The notes below the pieces were generated by a model that was given only the letters and a program-made list of their open reading frames with translations, did no database searches and was not told the origin of the DNA. Source: Gammaproteobacteria bacterium (GTDB lineage Bacteria; Pseudomonadota; Gammaproteobacteria; JAJFKG01). Taken from it: a stretch of DNA of 37,347 nt. Position 1 is the stretch's first letter. The number at the start of each line of letters is the position of its first letter. The DNA lies in contig JAJFKG010000044.1 of the NCBI GenBank assembly GCA_021773335.1, forward strand, positions 1 to 37,347, written 5' to 3'. Made by a program: the position numbers and the translations under genes. Positions 1 through 7,549 of this stretch are shown one piece after another.

Positions 1-1
1 A

Positions 2-70
2 AATGCACCGTTAGTTGAAGTCAATTACTCACGGACAAAGCTTACTTTTATGGGCGAGCGTTTAATATGA
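2..70 (+). CDS. possible 3' end of an upstream gene (partial)
   Basis: One frame is open from the left edge of the window to a TGA at 68-70 and encodes 22 residues ending in LTFMGERLI. It could be the C-terminus of a gene that starts outside the window. The peptide is too short to assign to a family. Its only support is the open frame and a protein-like composition, so it may be chance. Confidence 0.3.
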   Translation, partial: NAPLVEVNYSRTKLTFMGERLI

Positions 71-81
71 AATTAATAATC

Positions 82-196
82 GTAGCCTTGATAAGCGCGC
101 TACCACGTAGCCTTGATAAGCGCCGTAGGCGCGCATCAAGGGCCTGTGTTGGCAAATGCTGCTCCTTGATGCGCGCTACGCGCTTATCAAGGCTAC
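82..196. repeat. REP-like palindromic repeat, copy 1 (CTTGAT subtype)
   Basis: A full unit spans 107-196: it opens with GTAGCCTTGATAAGC and closes with its reverse complement GCTTATCAAGGCTAC. Each arm contains a smaller hairpin (GCGCC/GGCGC type). An extra partial left arm, GTAGCCTTGATAAGCGC, lies at 82-98, so the element looks partly duplicated. The same unit recurs at 9336, 9452, 12179, 20462 and, as a half-unit, 22219. It lies just upstream of the small LuxR cluster. Confidence 0.85.
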
Positions 197-272
197 AACT
201 GAGTTATTACTTAGTCTGGCGTCCTCTTACACACAGGTTTAACCCTTAACAGAAACATAGGAAACATCAACA

Positions 273-407
273 ATGGAACAGTTAAAACAATGGTATCAAC
301 GTCATATTGCTTTTTGGCAAGCCTTTAACGCAATCAGTAGTGCGAGTTTATTAGCGTTTGTAACGACTGCCAGTATGATTTACTTAAGCACACTGGGATT
401 AAATTAA
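273..407 (+). CDS. 44-aa putative single-pass membrane peptide
   Basis: This small open frame begins ATG at 273 and encodes 44 residues starting MEQLKQWYQRH. A hydrophobic stretch (about residues 22-42, including SLLAFVTTASMIYLSTLGL) is long enough for one membrane helix. A purine-rich AGGAAA lies about 9 bases upstream of the start. The stop codon TAA (405-407) shares its last base with the ATG of the LuxR gene at 407 (TAATG), which suggests translational coupling. It is probably the first gene of a three-gene unit. I do not recognise a family; a membrane anchor or modulator for the regulator is only a guess. Expression is unproven. Confidence 0.55.
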   Translation: MEQLKQWYQRHIAFWQAFNAISSASLLAFVTTASMIYLSTLGLN

Positions 408-1126
408 TGGCAACACAACAAGGACGCAACCCCGAACTCAGAGCACAATTGTCTACCCTAGTACGTCGGGCAGGATTCTTTCGTTTTTTTGCTTATATCC
501 TATTTAATGACGGTACTGTGGTGGGTGTTTCGACTGTCTTTGACCTATTTTGCTCATCTGCTGAGGCACACCCTACCTCGCCGTCGCCGACGGCACTCAT
601 GAAGCTCAGTCAACAACTCGATGGCGACACCGATGAGAAACCCGCGGGGCATCTCATCCGCCGTTGTCACGAAGGCACTTTTGTATTTTACGCTTCTCGC
701 CCAGCAGGACACAATACGCGACACTTACTGATAAAACTAGAACAAGTTAGTGTCAAGGCGATGCGTCTATTATGCCCTTTATTAAAGACAATGTACTCAC
801 CCAGCGCCAATCTATTCATCATGAACAATGCCAAGTTACGTGAACGTGTGCTTTTAGCGCCGCAGTGGCCACATCCCACCTTAACCACCAAAGAATGTGA
901 ATGTTTGCACTATGCGGCACAGGGATTAACGGTATCGCGAATAGCCCAGGCAATGCATAACAGCAGACATACTATCTCAGAGTATATGCAAAAGATAAAA
1001 CGCAAATTAGGTGCTAACACCATTAGTGAAGCCCTCTTTTATTCGCTCTATTTAGGCATCATGAATCCATCGAGAGATACACATGAGAATGCAGTTTATA
1101 CGAGCAATATAATCAAGCAAGTATAA
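407..1126 (+). CDS. LuxR-type HTH transcriptional regulator
   Basis: A 239-residue protein with a C-terminal LuxR/GerE helix-turn-helix at about residues 158-218: LTTKECECLHYAAQGL, then a recognition region (RHTISEYMQKIKRKLGA), matching the usual LTxRExxxL...VxxHxxxIxxKLG pattern. The N-terminal 150 residues are of unknown type and may be a sensor domain resembling the divergent autoinducer or PAS folds of small LuxR proteins. No receiver domain with a phospho-acceptor Asp is evident. Its start overlaps the stop of the 44-aa membrane peptide, and a second HTH gene follows 15 bases downstream with its own AAGGAG site. A truncated paralogue lies at the right edge of the window (37212-37347, minus) with an almost identical end to its HTH. 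The regulated genes are unknown. Confidence 0.8.
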   Translation: MATQQGRNPELRAQLSTLVRRAGFFRFFAYILFNDGTVVGVSTVFDLFCSSAEAHPTSPSPTALMKLSQQLDGDTDEKPAGHLIRRCHEGTFVFYASRPAGHNTRHLLIKLEQVSVKAMRLLCPLLKTMYSPSANLFIMNNAKLRERVLLAPQWPHPTLTTKECECLHYAAQGLTVSRIAQAMHNSRHTISEYMQKIKRKLGANTISEALFYSLYLGIMNPSRDTHENAVYTSNIIKQV

Positions 1127-1141
1127 AAAGGAGAAAGGTTA

Positions 1142-1564
1142 ATGCTTTGTCGAGATGAGATTACCGACTATGTGATTGTGTCCACGCATCAGGTGACGCA
1201 CTATTTAACACAAGGATATCGTCTTTACGGTAATGCCTTTTATCATCCTGAAGCTGAAGATAACAAGCTCGTACAAGTATTGGTAAAAGCGCAAGATCAC
1301 GTATTAGCAAACGATCCCCTCATTCCCAATTTTCACCTCACACGCCGTGAAATGCAATGCCTAACAGAACTCATGCGACAAAACTCTATTAAGGATATCG
1401 CCAAGCAATTACAGTTATCAGAACGTACCGCCGAAGAGCATTTCACGGCCTTACGACATAAATTTCAATGTAAAAAGACACACGAACTGATTCAAGCGGC
1501 ACAACGTTTGGGATTTATTGTGAATGGCCAAGTCCACAAATATGCGCGCTTAACTGATAAATAA
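1142..1564 (+). CDS. DUF1737-like domain fused to LuxR-type HTH
   Basis: A 140-residue protein. Residues about 7-50 (ITDYVIVSTHQVTHYL, then GYRLYGNAFYHP and QVLVKAQ) look like the small DUF1737 fold, with its YxIV, GWxxYG and QxMVK signatures. Residues about 65-125 form a LuxR-like helix-turn-helix (LTRREMQCLTELM, then SIKDIAKQLQLSERTAEEH). It starts at ATG 1142 behind a strong AAGGAG and directly follows the first LuxR gene, so the two are probably co-transcribed. The DUF1737 assignment is by eye and not certain; the HTH is clear. Ligand and targets are unknown. Confidence 0.75.
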   Translation: MLCRDEITDYVIVSTHQVTHYLTQGYRLYGNAFYHPEAEDNKLVQVLVKAQDHVLANDPLIPNFHLTRREMQCLTELMRQNSIKDIAKQLQLSERTAEEHFTALRHKFQCKKTHELIQAAQRLGFIVNGQVHKYARLTDK

Positions 1565-1608
1565 ATTTTCACATTAAAATCACGGAGAAAACTCCGGATC
1601 CTAACGCA

Positions 1609-1643
1609 TAAAAAAGCCCCACTGCCCTAAGGGCAGTGGGGCT
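1609..1643 (-). terminator. Rho-independent terminator of degP (probably bidirectional)
   Basis: A perfect 13-bp stem (AGCCCCACTGCCC, loop TAA, GGGCAGTGGGGCT at 1615-1643) is followed on the minus strand by a run of T (complement of the A run at 1610-1615). It sits 31 bases past the stop of the minus-strand protease gene. On the plus strand it also lies downstream of the LuxR pair, although the T run there is weak. A small additional hairpin, CGGAG-AAAA-CTCCG, precedes it near 1583-1596. Confidence 0.85.
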
Positions 1644-1674
1644 AGTCTTTGACTGTTTACATCACCGAGGGAGC

Positions 1675-3087
1675 TTACCCGCGATTAATCACTTTATAGA
1701 ATGCGCCATTGACGCGTAAGACGCGGACCAACAATTCACTCTTCGCTTGTTTAGCAACCGTTTCTAATTGCGTGAAGTGTGTGATCTTATCGCCATTCGC
1801 TGACATGATAACATCACCTGGGCGTAGGCCTGCACGCCACAAGGGGCTGTTTTCTTTGACTTGCAACAGCTGCACACCGCTGATATTACCCAATGCGGTC
1901 GTGTGCACACTAAAGTCATTGTAAATAGCACCGTATAAGAATGGGTTACGTTTTTTCTCGACTTCTTTATAGGCTTTGGGATCGACAACTACGGCAGACA
2001 ACTGTAGTTGTTTGCCTTGACGCAAGACGTGTAATGAAACTTGTGAACCAATGCGTACTAAGCCGACAATATTACGCACTTGGAAGGCGGTGGTGACTGA
2101 TTTACCGTTGACACTTTGAATGATATCACCGACCTGTAATCCAGCTTTTTGTGCGGGCGAGCCCGGACGCACTTCAGTGACGACTGCACCTTTGGCGCTA
2201 CCTACGTTAAGTGCACGTGACAATTCCGGACTTAAGTTTTGCACTAATACACCCATAATGCCGCGATGTATTTTGCCGTATTTAATGAGTTGTTTCCCAA
2301 CGTCCAAGGCCATATTAACAGGAATGGCAAAACCAATACCGATGTTACCACCGTCAGGCGCAATGATGGCGGTATTAATACCGACGAGTTGCCCTTTTAA
2401 ATTGACTAATGCGCCACCAGAATTACCCGGATTGATCGATGCGTCAGTCTGAATGAAGTTCTCATAACCTTCAATACCTAAGTCGCTACGTCCTTTGGCG
2501 CTGACGATCCCAGAAGTGACTGTTTGCTTCAAACCAAAGGGATTACCGATGGCTGCGACAAAGTCACCAACTTTGACTGTATTGGAATTTGAAATTTGAA
2601 TCGCTTGTAAGTGATTTGCTTTAATTTGCAAGATAGCAATATCAGAAGGTGCATCGATACCAATAATTTTCGCATCAAGACGACGACCATCACTGAGTGT
2701 TACGGTAACGCTTTTAACATCCTTTAAAAGATGCGCATTAGTAATGATGTAACCTTCCTTAGCGTCGATGATGACACCAGAGCCGATACTTTCGAAGCGG
2801 CCTTTAGCGTCGCGATTACCATTGGGACCATTACTATTTTGTTGGCCGGGCATGCGTTCTGCTAATGGGTTGCTGGGAATGGCAATTTCGCCTTGGGCTG
2901 AGATGTTCACGACGGCAGGCATAACCATCTGTAACATGTTAGATAAGCTAGGGTGTTGTTGATTGCTGATAGGTGGTGGGACTTCGGCATAGCCAGCGCC
3001 GGTTAAAAATAAACCAGCAATGAGCAAGATAGAGGCAAAGGCGTGACGTGTTAGATATTTCATAGTGGGTACTCGATTTTCTTTCAT
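1675..3087 (-). CDS. degP: Do-like periplasmic serine endoprotease (HtrA/DegP/DegQ family)
   Basis: This is a periplasmic protease/chaperone that degrades misfolded envelope proteins. After a signal peptide (hydrophobic core ASILLIAGLFLTG, cleavage near GYA-EV) comes a trypsin-like domain with all three catalytic residues: His in TNAHLL (about 119), Asp in SDIAIL (about 149) and Ser in GNSGGAL (about 223). Two PDZ domains follow (GIMGVLV...GDIIQSVNG and GVQLLQV...GDVIMSANG), giving the usual length of about 470 residues. The ATG at 3087 is preferred because GGGAG lies eight bases upstream; 3102 and 3063 are in-frame alternatives. A strong terminator follows the gene. The gene upstream on the same strand, pgeF, is separated from it by a long palindromic repeat. 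DegP cannot be separated from DegQ/MucD by eye. Confidence 0.95.
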   Translation of the reverse strand: MKENRVPTMKYLTRHAFASILLIAGLFLTGAGYAEVPPPISNQQHPSLSNMLQMVMPAVVNISAQGEIAIPSNPLAERMPGQQNSNGPNGNRDAKGRFESIGSGVIIDAKEGYIITNAHLLKDVKSVTVTLSDGRRLDAKIIGIDAPSDIAILQIKANHLQAIQISNSNTVKVGDFVAAIGNPFGLKQTVTSGIVSAKGRSDLGIEGYENFIQTDASINPGNSGGALVNLKGQLVGINTAIIAPDGGNIGIGFAIPVNMALDVGKQLIKYGKIHRGIMGVLVQNLSPELSRALNVGSAKGAVVTEVRPGSPAQKAGLQVGDIIQSVNGKSVTTAFQVRNIVGLVRIGSQVSLHVLRQGKQLQLSAVVVDPKAYKEVEKKRNPFLYGAIYNDFSVHTTALGNISGVQLLQVKENSPLWRAGLRPGDVIMSANGDKITHFTQLETVAKQAKSELLVRVLRVNGAFYKVINRG

Positions 3088-3169
3088 ACGGGCAACTCCC
3101 ATGTCATCCGTTTCTGGAGTGAGAGTTTAATATATGAACTATCTATTATGCAATCGATCTTTGTATTTA

Positions 3170-3328
3170 TAGACTACTGTCTTTGTGTCAAGCTCATATG
3201 TAGCCCGGATAAGTTGCGCAGCAATGTCATCCGGGAACAGCAATCGCTAACACCCTCCCCGGATGACGCGCGTACCGCGCTTATCCGGGCTACGCCTATA
3301 CCTGGGCTTGACACAAAGACAGGCTACA
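3170..3328. repeat. REP-like element, copy 2 (CCGGAT subtype) with outer inverted arms
   Basis: The core 3200-3293 opens with GTAGCCCGGATAAG and closes with CTTATCCGGGCTAC, with inner CCGGATGACGCGCG-type stems. Outside it are perfect 17-bp inverted arms: CTGTCTTTGTGTCAAGC at 3177-3193 and its reverse complement at 3306-3322. The left flank from 3170 is nearly identical to the flank at 9306 before copy 3. The element fills most of the 260-bp gap between pgeF and degP, both on the minus strand. Confidence 0.85.
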
Positions 3329-3348
3329 CAATTACGTAACTACTTGAT

Positions 3349-4098
3349 TTATTCATTTGCTAACCAAATCAAACTTGCCATGCGACCGGTCTGGGCTTCA
3401 CGGCGGTAAGAATAGAAACGTTTTTGCTCATTAAATGTACAGAAATTGCCCCCAAACTGTTGGGTAAGCCCGAGAGAGCTGAGTTGCTGACGTGCCAATG
3501 TGTATAAATCGGCTTGCCAGCGGTCGTTATGCCCGGCGCTAAAGGCTTCAGCATGTTGCGGATCGAGATGGACAAAAGCATCACGCACTTCAGGCCCAAC
3601 TTCATAAGCCACTTGACTAATGCCCGGACCGAACCAAGCTAACAATTCGGCATTGCTTCCTGCCCAATGTTGGCAGGTGCGCGCGATAATATCGGCAGCT
3701 AAACAACGCCAACTGGCGTGTATGGCAGCGACCCAAGTGCCAGCTGTACTACACAATAAAATCGGCAAACAATCACCGGTCATGACGACGCAAACATTAT
3801 TGGGGGCGCGTGTGAAGCAGGCGTCGGCGGTGGGTTCCTTAGGCTGTTTGGCTTGTTGCTCAAGTTCAATCACTGTATCGCCATGCACTTGCTCAAGCCA
3901 CACGGGTTCATTAGGTAAACGCAAATCGCTACGCAATTGTGCACGATTACGCAATACGGTTTGTTCAACATCACCGACGTGGGTGGCGAGGTTAAAACTA
4001 TCAAAAGGTGCTTTACTACAACCGCCTTGTCGTGTTGTCGTGTAAGCGCGTACATGCGCTGGGGCTGGCCAATCGGGGATAATATAATCACTCACCAT
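3349..4098 (-). CDS. pgeF: PgeF-family polyphenol oxidase/laccase-domain protein (YfiH, YlmD)
   Basis: A 249-residue protein of the DUF152/YfiH family, which in E. coli acts as a peptidoglycan editing factor that removes mis-inserted L-Ser from muropeptide precursors. The three metal/active-site residues of the family are present: His in EQVHGDTV, Cys in TGDCLPIL and His in AIHASWR. The usual HAGWRGL motif reads HASWRCL here, so two glycines are changed. The C-terminus carries the typical FYSYRREAQTGRMASLIWL. The ATG at 4098 overlaps the rluD stop by 11 bases; a GTG at 4116 is a possible earlier start. The rluD-pgeF pairing is common in gammaproteobacteria and indicates an operon. Confidence 0.93.
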   Translation of the reverse strand: MVSDYIIPDWPAPAHVRAYTTTRQGGCSKAPFDSFNLATHVGDVEQTVLRNRAQLRSDLRLPNEPVWLEQVHGDTVIELEQQAKQPKEPTADACFTRAPNNVCVVMTGDCLPILLCSTAGTWVAAIHASWRCLAADIIARTCQHWAGSNAELLAWFGPGISQVAYEVGPEVRDAFVHLDPQHAEAFSAGHNDRWQADLYTLARQQLSSLGLTQQFGGNFCTFNEQKRFYSYRREAQTGRMASLIWLANE

Positions 4099-5080
4099 GC
4101 GTGGTTTGATCCTCACGTAATAAAGCTAAAATCGCCTGTATATCGTCAGGCAAAGGTGCTTGCCATGCTTGTAAAGTTTGTTTGGCTGGATGCTGTAAAG
4201 CTAAGCGTTGCGCATGCAGTGCTTGACGCGAAAACTGTTGCAATGCTTCACGCAATTCATCGCTGCAACCCTTGGGTGGACGCGGCCGACCACCATAGGT
4301 TTTATCACCCAAAATTGGGTGTTTGATATGCGCCATGTGTACGCGGATTTGGTGGGTGCGTCCAGTTTCCAATTGCACTCGCAGCAATGTGTGTGCACGA
4401 AAGCGTTCAGCAATGTGGTAATGGGTAATGGCTTCTTTACCACTATGGACTACGGCCATGAGTTTGCGCTTGATGGGGTGGCGGCCAATCGGCGCTGCGA
4501 TGGTGCCACCTGAAATTAACGCTCCAGACACGATGGCGGCATATTCACGCTTGATGCTACGTGCCTGCAATTGGCTGACGAGGCTGGTATGCGTGGCTAG
4601 GGTACGTGCCACTACGAGCAAGCCCGAAGTATCTTTATCGAGACGGTGGACGATGCCAGCACGTGGCAATGCGTCTAATTCGGGCGCATGATGTAAGAGG
4701 GCATTCACCAAGGTACTGTCGCGATTGCCAATCGCAGGGTGAACCACCAAGCCGACGGGTTTATTAATAATTAGCAAACTTTCATCTTCATAAATGATAT
4801 CTAAATCAATGGGTTGTGCGTGCCAACGTTGTTCAGGTTCAAGTATGGCATCGATAATGATATGTTCGCCACCGCTGACTTTATCGCGAGGACGCCACGT
4901 TTTTTGGTTGATTTTTATCCAGCCTTTTTTAATCCACACTTGTAAGCGCGCACGTGAATAATCTGGTAAGAGGTTGGCCAAAACTTGATCAAGGCGTTGC
5001 TGTGCCATATCTTCAGGAATCGTCAGCTGATGTTGAATGTGTTGTGGATCGGTGCTTGATCCAGATTTTGGCTCTGACAT
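4088..5080 (-). CDS. rluD: 23S rRNA pseudouridine(1911/1915/1917) synthase RluD
   Basis: A 330-residue enzyme that converts uridines of helix 69 of 23S rRNA to pseudouridine. An S4 RNA-binding domain occupies about residues 22-75 (QRLDQVLANLLPDYSRA). The catalytic domain follows with INKPVGLVVHP, the active-site motif HRLDKDTSGLLVVA (catalytic Asp about 148) and the RTHQIRVHMAHIKHPILGD motif. The length is normal for RluD. RluA and RluC are related, but the pgeF partner downstream and the bamD gene upstream in divergent orientation are the classical RluD context. It shares a 52-bp divergent intergenic region with bamD. Confidence 0.95.
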   Translation of the reverse strand: MSEPKSGSSTDPQHIQHQLTIPEDMAQQRLDQVLANLLPDYSRARLQVWIKKGWIKINQKTWRPRDKVSGGEHIIIDAILEPEQRWHAQPIDLDIIYEDESLLIINKPVGLVVHPAIGNRDSTLVNALLHHAPELDALPRAGIVHRLDKDTSGLLVVARTLATHTSLVSQLQARSIKREYAAIVSGALISGGTIAAPIGRHPIKRKLMAVVHSGKEAITHYHIAERFRAHTLLRVQLETGRTHQIRVHMAHIKHPILGDKTYGGRPRPPKGCSDELREALQQFSRQALHAQRLALQHPAKQTLQAWQAPLPDDIQAILALLREDQTTHGE

Positions 5081-5088
5081 GGCGGCGG

Positions 5089-5097
5089 TGGTATACT
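5089..5097 (+). promoter_or_regulatory. extended -10 promoter for bamD
   Basis: TGG-TATACT at 5089-5097 matches an extended -10 element and lies 35 bases before the bamD ATG. No good -35 hexamer sits at the normal distance, as is common for extended -10 promoters. It is a prediction from sequence only. Confidence 0.45.
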
Positions 5098-5132
5098 CCT
5101 ACGATTTTCACGCTATGGGGCTTAATCATAAC

Positions 5133-5942
5133 ATGACACGTCGGACGATACCTTGCTATCTATTCAGTTGTTTATTGGCTGCGGTGCTTGTCTGCGGGCT
5201 AAGCGGTTGTACTGGTTCAAAAAAGGATGACAAATATGCGGGCATGACCGCCTATGAAATCTTCAGCCAGGGTGAACAGCAAATGGCGAAGAAAAGCTAT
5301 AGCTCTGCAATTAAATCCTTCGAAGCCTTAGAGGCACGCTATCCGTTTGGGCCCTACATCGAACAAGCACAAATGAATTTGATTTATGCCTATTACCGCG
5401 ATAAGGCTTATCCGTCGGCAGCGGCGGCGGCTGACCGTTATATCCATCTATATCCGCGTAGTCCGCACGTCGATTACGCGTATTATATGAAAGGTCTATC
5501 GTCGTATAGTCGGGGGCGGACGTTCTTTCAATATTTCTTGCCGATCGATTTGTCGCAGCGTGATTTAACCTCAGCGACGCAAGCGTTCCAGGATTTTACA
5601 ATCTTGATTAACCGTTTTCCGGAGAGTCCTTACAATAAAGACGCGCGTCAACGCATGATTTATTTGCGTAATCTCTTGGCGCAACACGAAATCAATGTCG
5701 CTGAATTCTACATGCGCAGGCGCGCCTATGTCGCTGCAGCGAACCGTGCGAGTTATGTCGTGCGCCACTATCAAGGTTCGCCACATGTTATTGAAGCGTT
5801 AGGTATCATGGTGCAAGCCTATACCTTGTTAAACATGAAACCGGAAGCCGATGCCGCAATGTTAGTACTCAAGAAAAATTACCCGAATTCATCTGTTTAT
5901 CAAAAGTTAGTTGGTAAACAGCAGAAGAAACACTGGTTGTAA
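5133..5942 (+). CDS. bamD: Outer-membrane assembly lipoprotein BamD (ComL)
   Basis: An essential lipoprotein of the BAM complex that folds beta-barrel proteins into the outer membrane. The ATG at 5133 gives a lipoprotein signal peptide ending in the lipobox LSGC with Cys at 26. The rest (269 residues in total) is a string of TPR-like repeats, with the family signatures AYEIFSQGEQQMAKKSYSSA, LEARYPFGPYIEQAQ and GRTFFQYF. An in-frame ATG at 5115 and an earlier codon at 5037 would extend into the promoter and the rluD start and would not give a clean signal peptide. It is divergent from rluD, a conserved arrangement, and is followed closely by two membrane glycosyltransferase genes. Confidence 0.96.
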   Translation: MTRRTIPCYLFSCLLAAVLVCGLSGCTGSKKDDKYAGMTAYEIFSQGEQQMAKKSYSSAIKSFEALEARYPFGPYIEQAQMNLIYAYYRDKAYPSAAAAADRYIHLYPRSPHVDYAYYMKGLSSYSRGRTFFQYFLPIDLSQRDLTSATQAFQDFTILINRFPESPYNKDARQRMIYLRNLLAQHEINVAEFYMRRRAYVAAANRASYVVRHYQGSPHVIEALGIMVQAYTLLNMKPEADAAMLVLKKNYPNSSVYQKLVGKQQKKHWL

Positions 5943-5954
5943 TTGTACTCTCCC

Positions 5955-7544
5955 ATGTCAGACACAACACTTACACATTTGGCAATGCAACAACAGGTGC
6001 CTAGCGTGCGTGAGGAACGCCGCTGTGCGCATTGGTTTTGGGGCCTGATTATCACACAACTCGTGTGTTGGACATTAGCACCACTCATCCTGTTACAAAA
6101 TTCTTATTACGATATTCTCGAACAATTGGTGTGGGGGCGCCACTGGCAATTGGGTTATGACAAAGATCCCATGCTAGGACCATGGTTAATGCACGCCGCA
6201 AGTCAATTGACAGGCGGTAGTATTTGGGTGGGGTATTTGCTCAGTCAACTGTGTGTAGTGACGGCGTTATATGCCGTGTGGCGTTTGGCGCTGCGTATTG
6301 TCACACCTCGCCAAGCACTGGCTGCTGTGTTTATCTTAGTCGGCATTTATTACTATAACGTCACTAGTCCTGAGTTTAATGACAATATGTTATTGCTAGC
6401 CTCGTGGGCGTTGACCAGTTGCTTGTATTACGCAGCGTTACAACGACAAACTACGACGGCGTGGTTAGTGTTAGCGGTGGTTGCGGCATTGACATTAATG
6501 GCGAAATATTATAGCGGTATGTTATTGCTGAGTATGTTGCTGTTTGTCGTGTTTGATCGCCAAGCGCGCCAGAGCTTTAAAATGCCAGGTTTTTATGTTG
6601 GGGCCGTTGTATTTTTAATACTAGTAGCGCCGAATTTAATTTGGTTGGTGCAGCACCAATTTGTTTCGATCGGTTATGCCTTTCATCGTGGGCGTATTAA
6701 CCAAAGCAGTGTCGATAGTCTATTTAACCATCTCTATCATCCATTGTATTTTTTCAGTGACCAACTCGCGATCATCGTGCCGAGTTTGGTGTTGTTTGCA
6801 TTGTTTTTTGTGCGTTGGCGTAAGGTGGCCGCATTGCAAGAGGTGAGTCGTTTTGATCGCCACTATTTGTTGATCATGTGTTTTGGCCCTTTGTTGTTAA
6901 CCCTACTATTTTCATTGTTGACGGGTGCTTTTATTCGCCGTATGTGGGGGACGCCTTTATTTAATTTGCTCGGAATTGTCTTGGTTGTATATTTTCGTCC
7001 ACAAATATCCGCGCGCCGTTGGCGTTGGTTTGTGGCAGCAGTCGCTGCGGTATTTGTTTATTGGTTAGTGTTCTTTGTCTGGGATGTGTCAGTGCATCCG
7101 TATTTAAAAGGCAAAGGGCGTTATGTGATTTTCCCAGGGCAAGCAACTGCGCAGCAATTGACACAGCGTTGGCATGCTAAATACCGGCAACCATTGCACT
7201 TCGTCGCGGGTAATCGTTTTTATGTCATGAATATTGCTAATTATTCTACGGATAAACCGGTAGGCTATTTCGATTGGCAAGCTGATGAAAGCCAATGGAT
7301 CAAGGAAACACAAATGCGTCAGCAGGGCGCTTTGTTTGTTTGGCATCCTGCAGATGATGCCAAACAAATTACATTGCCAGCCGTTATTCACGCACGTTTT
7401 CCGCTGGCACAAGTGCAAGGGACAATCAGCGTGCCATGGGATGCGAGCAAGTTAGCGCATTGGTTGCCGGGGGATGCCAAGATCCCTGCAGAGCGTATTG
7501 CGTATGCTTTTTTACCACCTCAAGCTAATCAACAGGGGTCATAA
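5955..7544 (+). CDS. GT-C membrane glycosyltransferase, family 39/ArnT-like (first paralogue)
   Basis: A 529-residue polytopic protein with about ten hydrophobic segments followed by a soluble C-terminal part. The first periplasmic loop has the acidic pattern SYYDILEQLVWGRHWQLGYD then KDPMLGPWL, corresponding to the catalytic loop of PMT_2/ArnT enzymes that transfer sugars from undecaprenyl-phosphate carriers. SPEFNDNMLLL and MAKYYSGMLLL are family-like segments. The start is taken as ATG 5955; a TTG at 5943 lies directly after the bamD stop. It shares the whole architecture with the next gene, so they are a tandem duplication. The acceptor (lipid A, polysaccharide or protein) cannot be told from sequence. 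Symbol arnT is avoided because the other arn genes are not here. Confidence 0.8.
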   Translation: MSDTTLTHLAMQQQVPSVREERRCAHWFWGLIITQLVCWTLAPLILLQNSYYDILEQLVWGRHWQLGYDKDPMLGPWLMHAASQLTGGSIWVGYLLSQLCVVTALYAVWRLALRIVTPRQALAAVFILVGIYYYNVTSPEFNDNMLLLASWALTSCLYYAALQRQTTTAWLVLAVVAALTLMAKYYSGMLLLSMLLFVVFDRQARQSFKMPGFYVGAVVFLILVAPNLIWLVQHQFVSIGYAFHRGRINQSSVDSLFNHLYHPLYFFSDQLAIIVPSLVLFALFFVRWRKVAALQEVSRFDRHYLLIMCFGPLLLTLLFSLLTGAFIRRMWGTPLFNLLGIVLVVYFRPQISARRWRWFVAAVAAVFVYWLVFFVWDVSVHPYLKGKGRYVIFPGQATAQQLTQRWHAKYRQPLHFVAGNRFYVMNIANYSTDKPVGYFDWQADESQWIKETQMRQQGALFVWHPADDAKQITLPAVIHARFPLAQVQGTISVPWDASKLAHWLPGDAKIPAERIAYAFLPPQANQQGS

Positions 7545-7549
7545 CGTAT

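Noticed and set aside
67..249. 60-codon open frame at the left edge
   Set aside because: It runs through the palindromic repeat and its product is just the translated hairpin (basic, repetitive); there is no ribosome site.
3620..4045. 141-codon plus-strand frame opposite pgeF
   Set aside because: It is a shadow of the conserved pgeF coding frame, with no ribosome site and unlikely composition.
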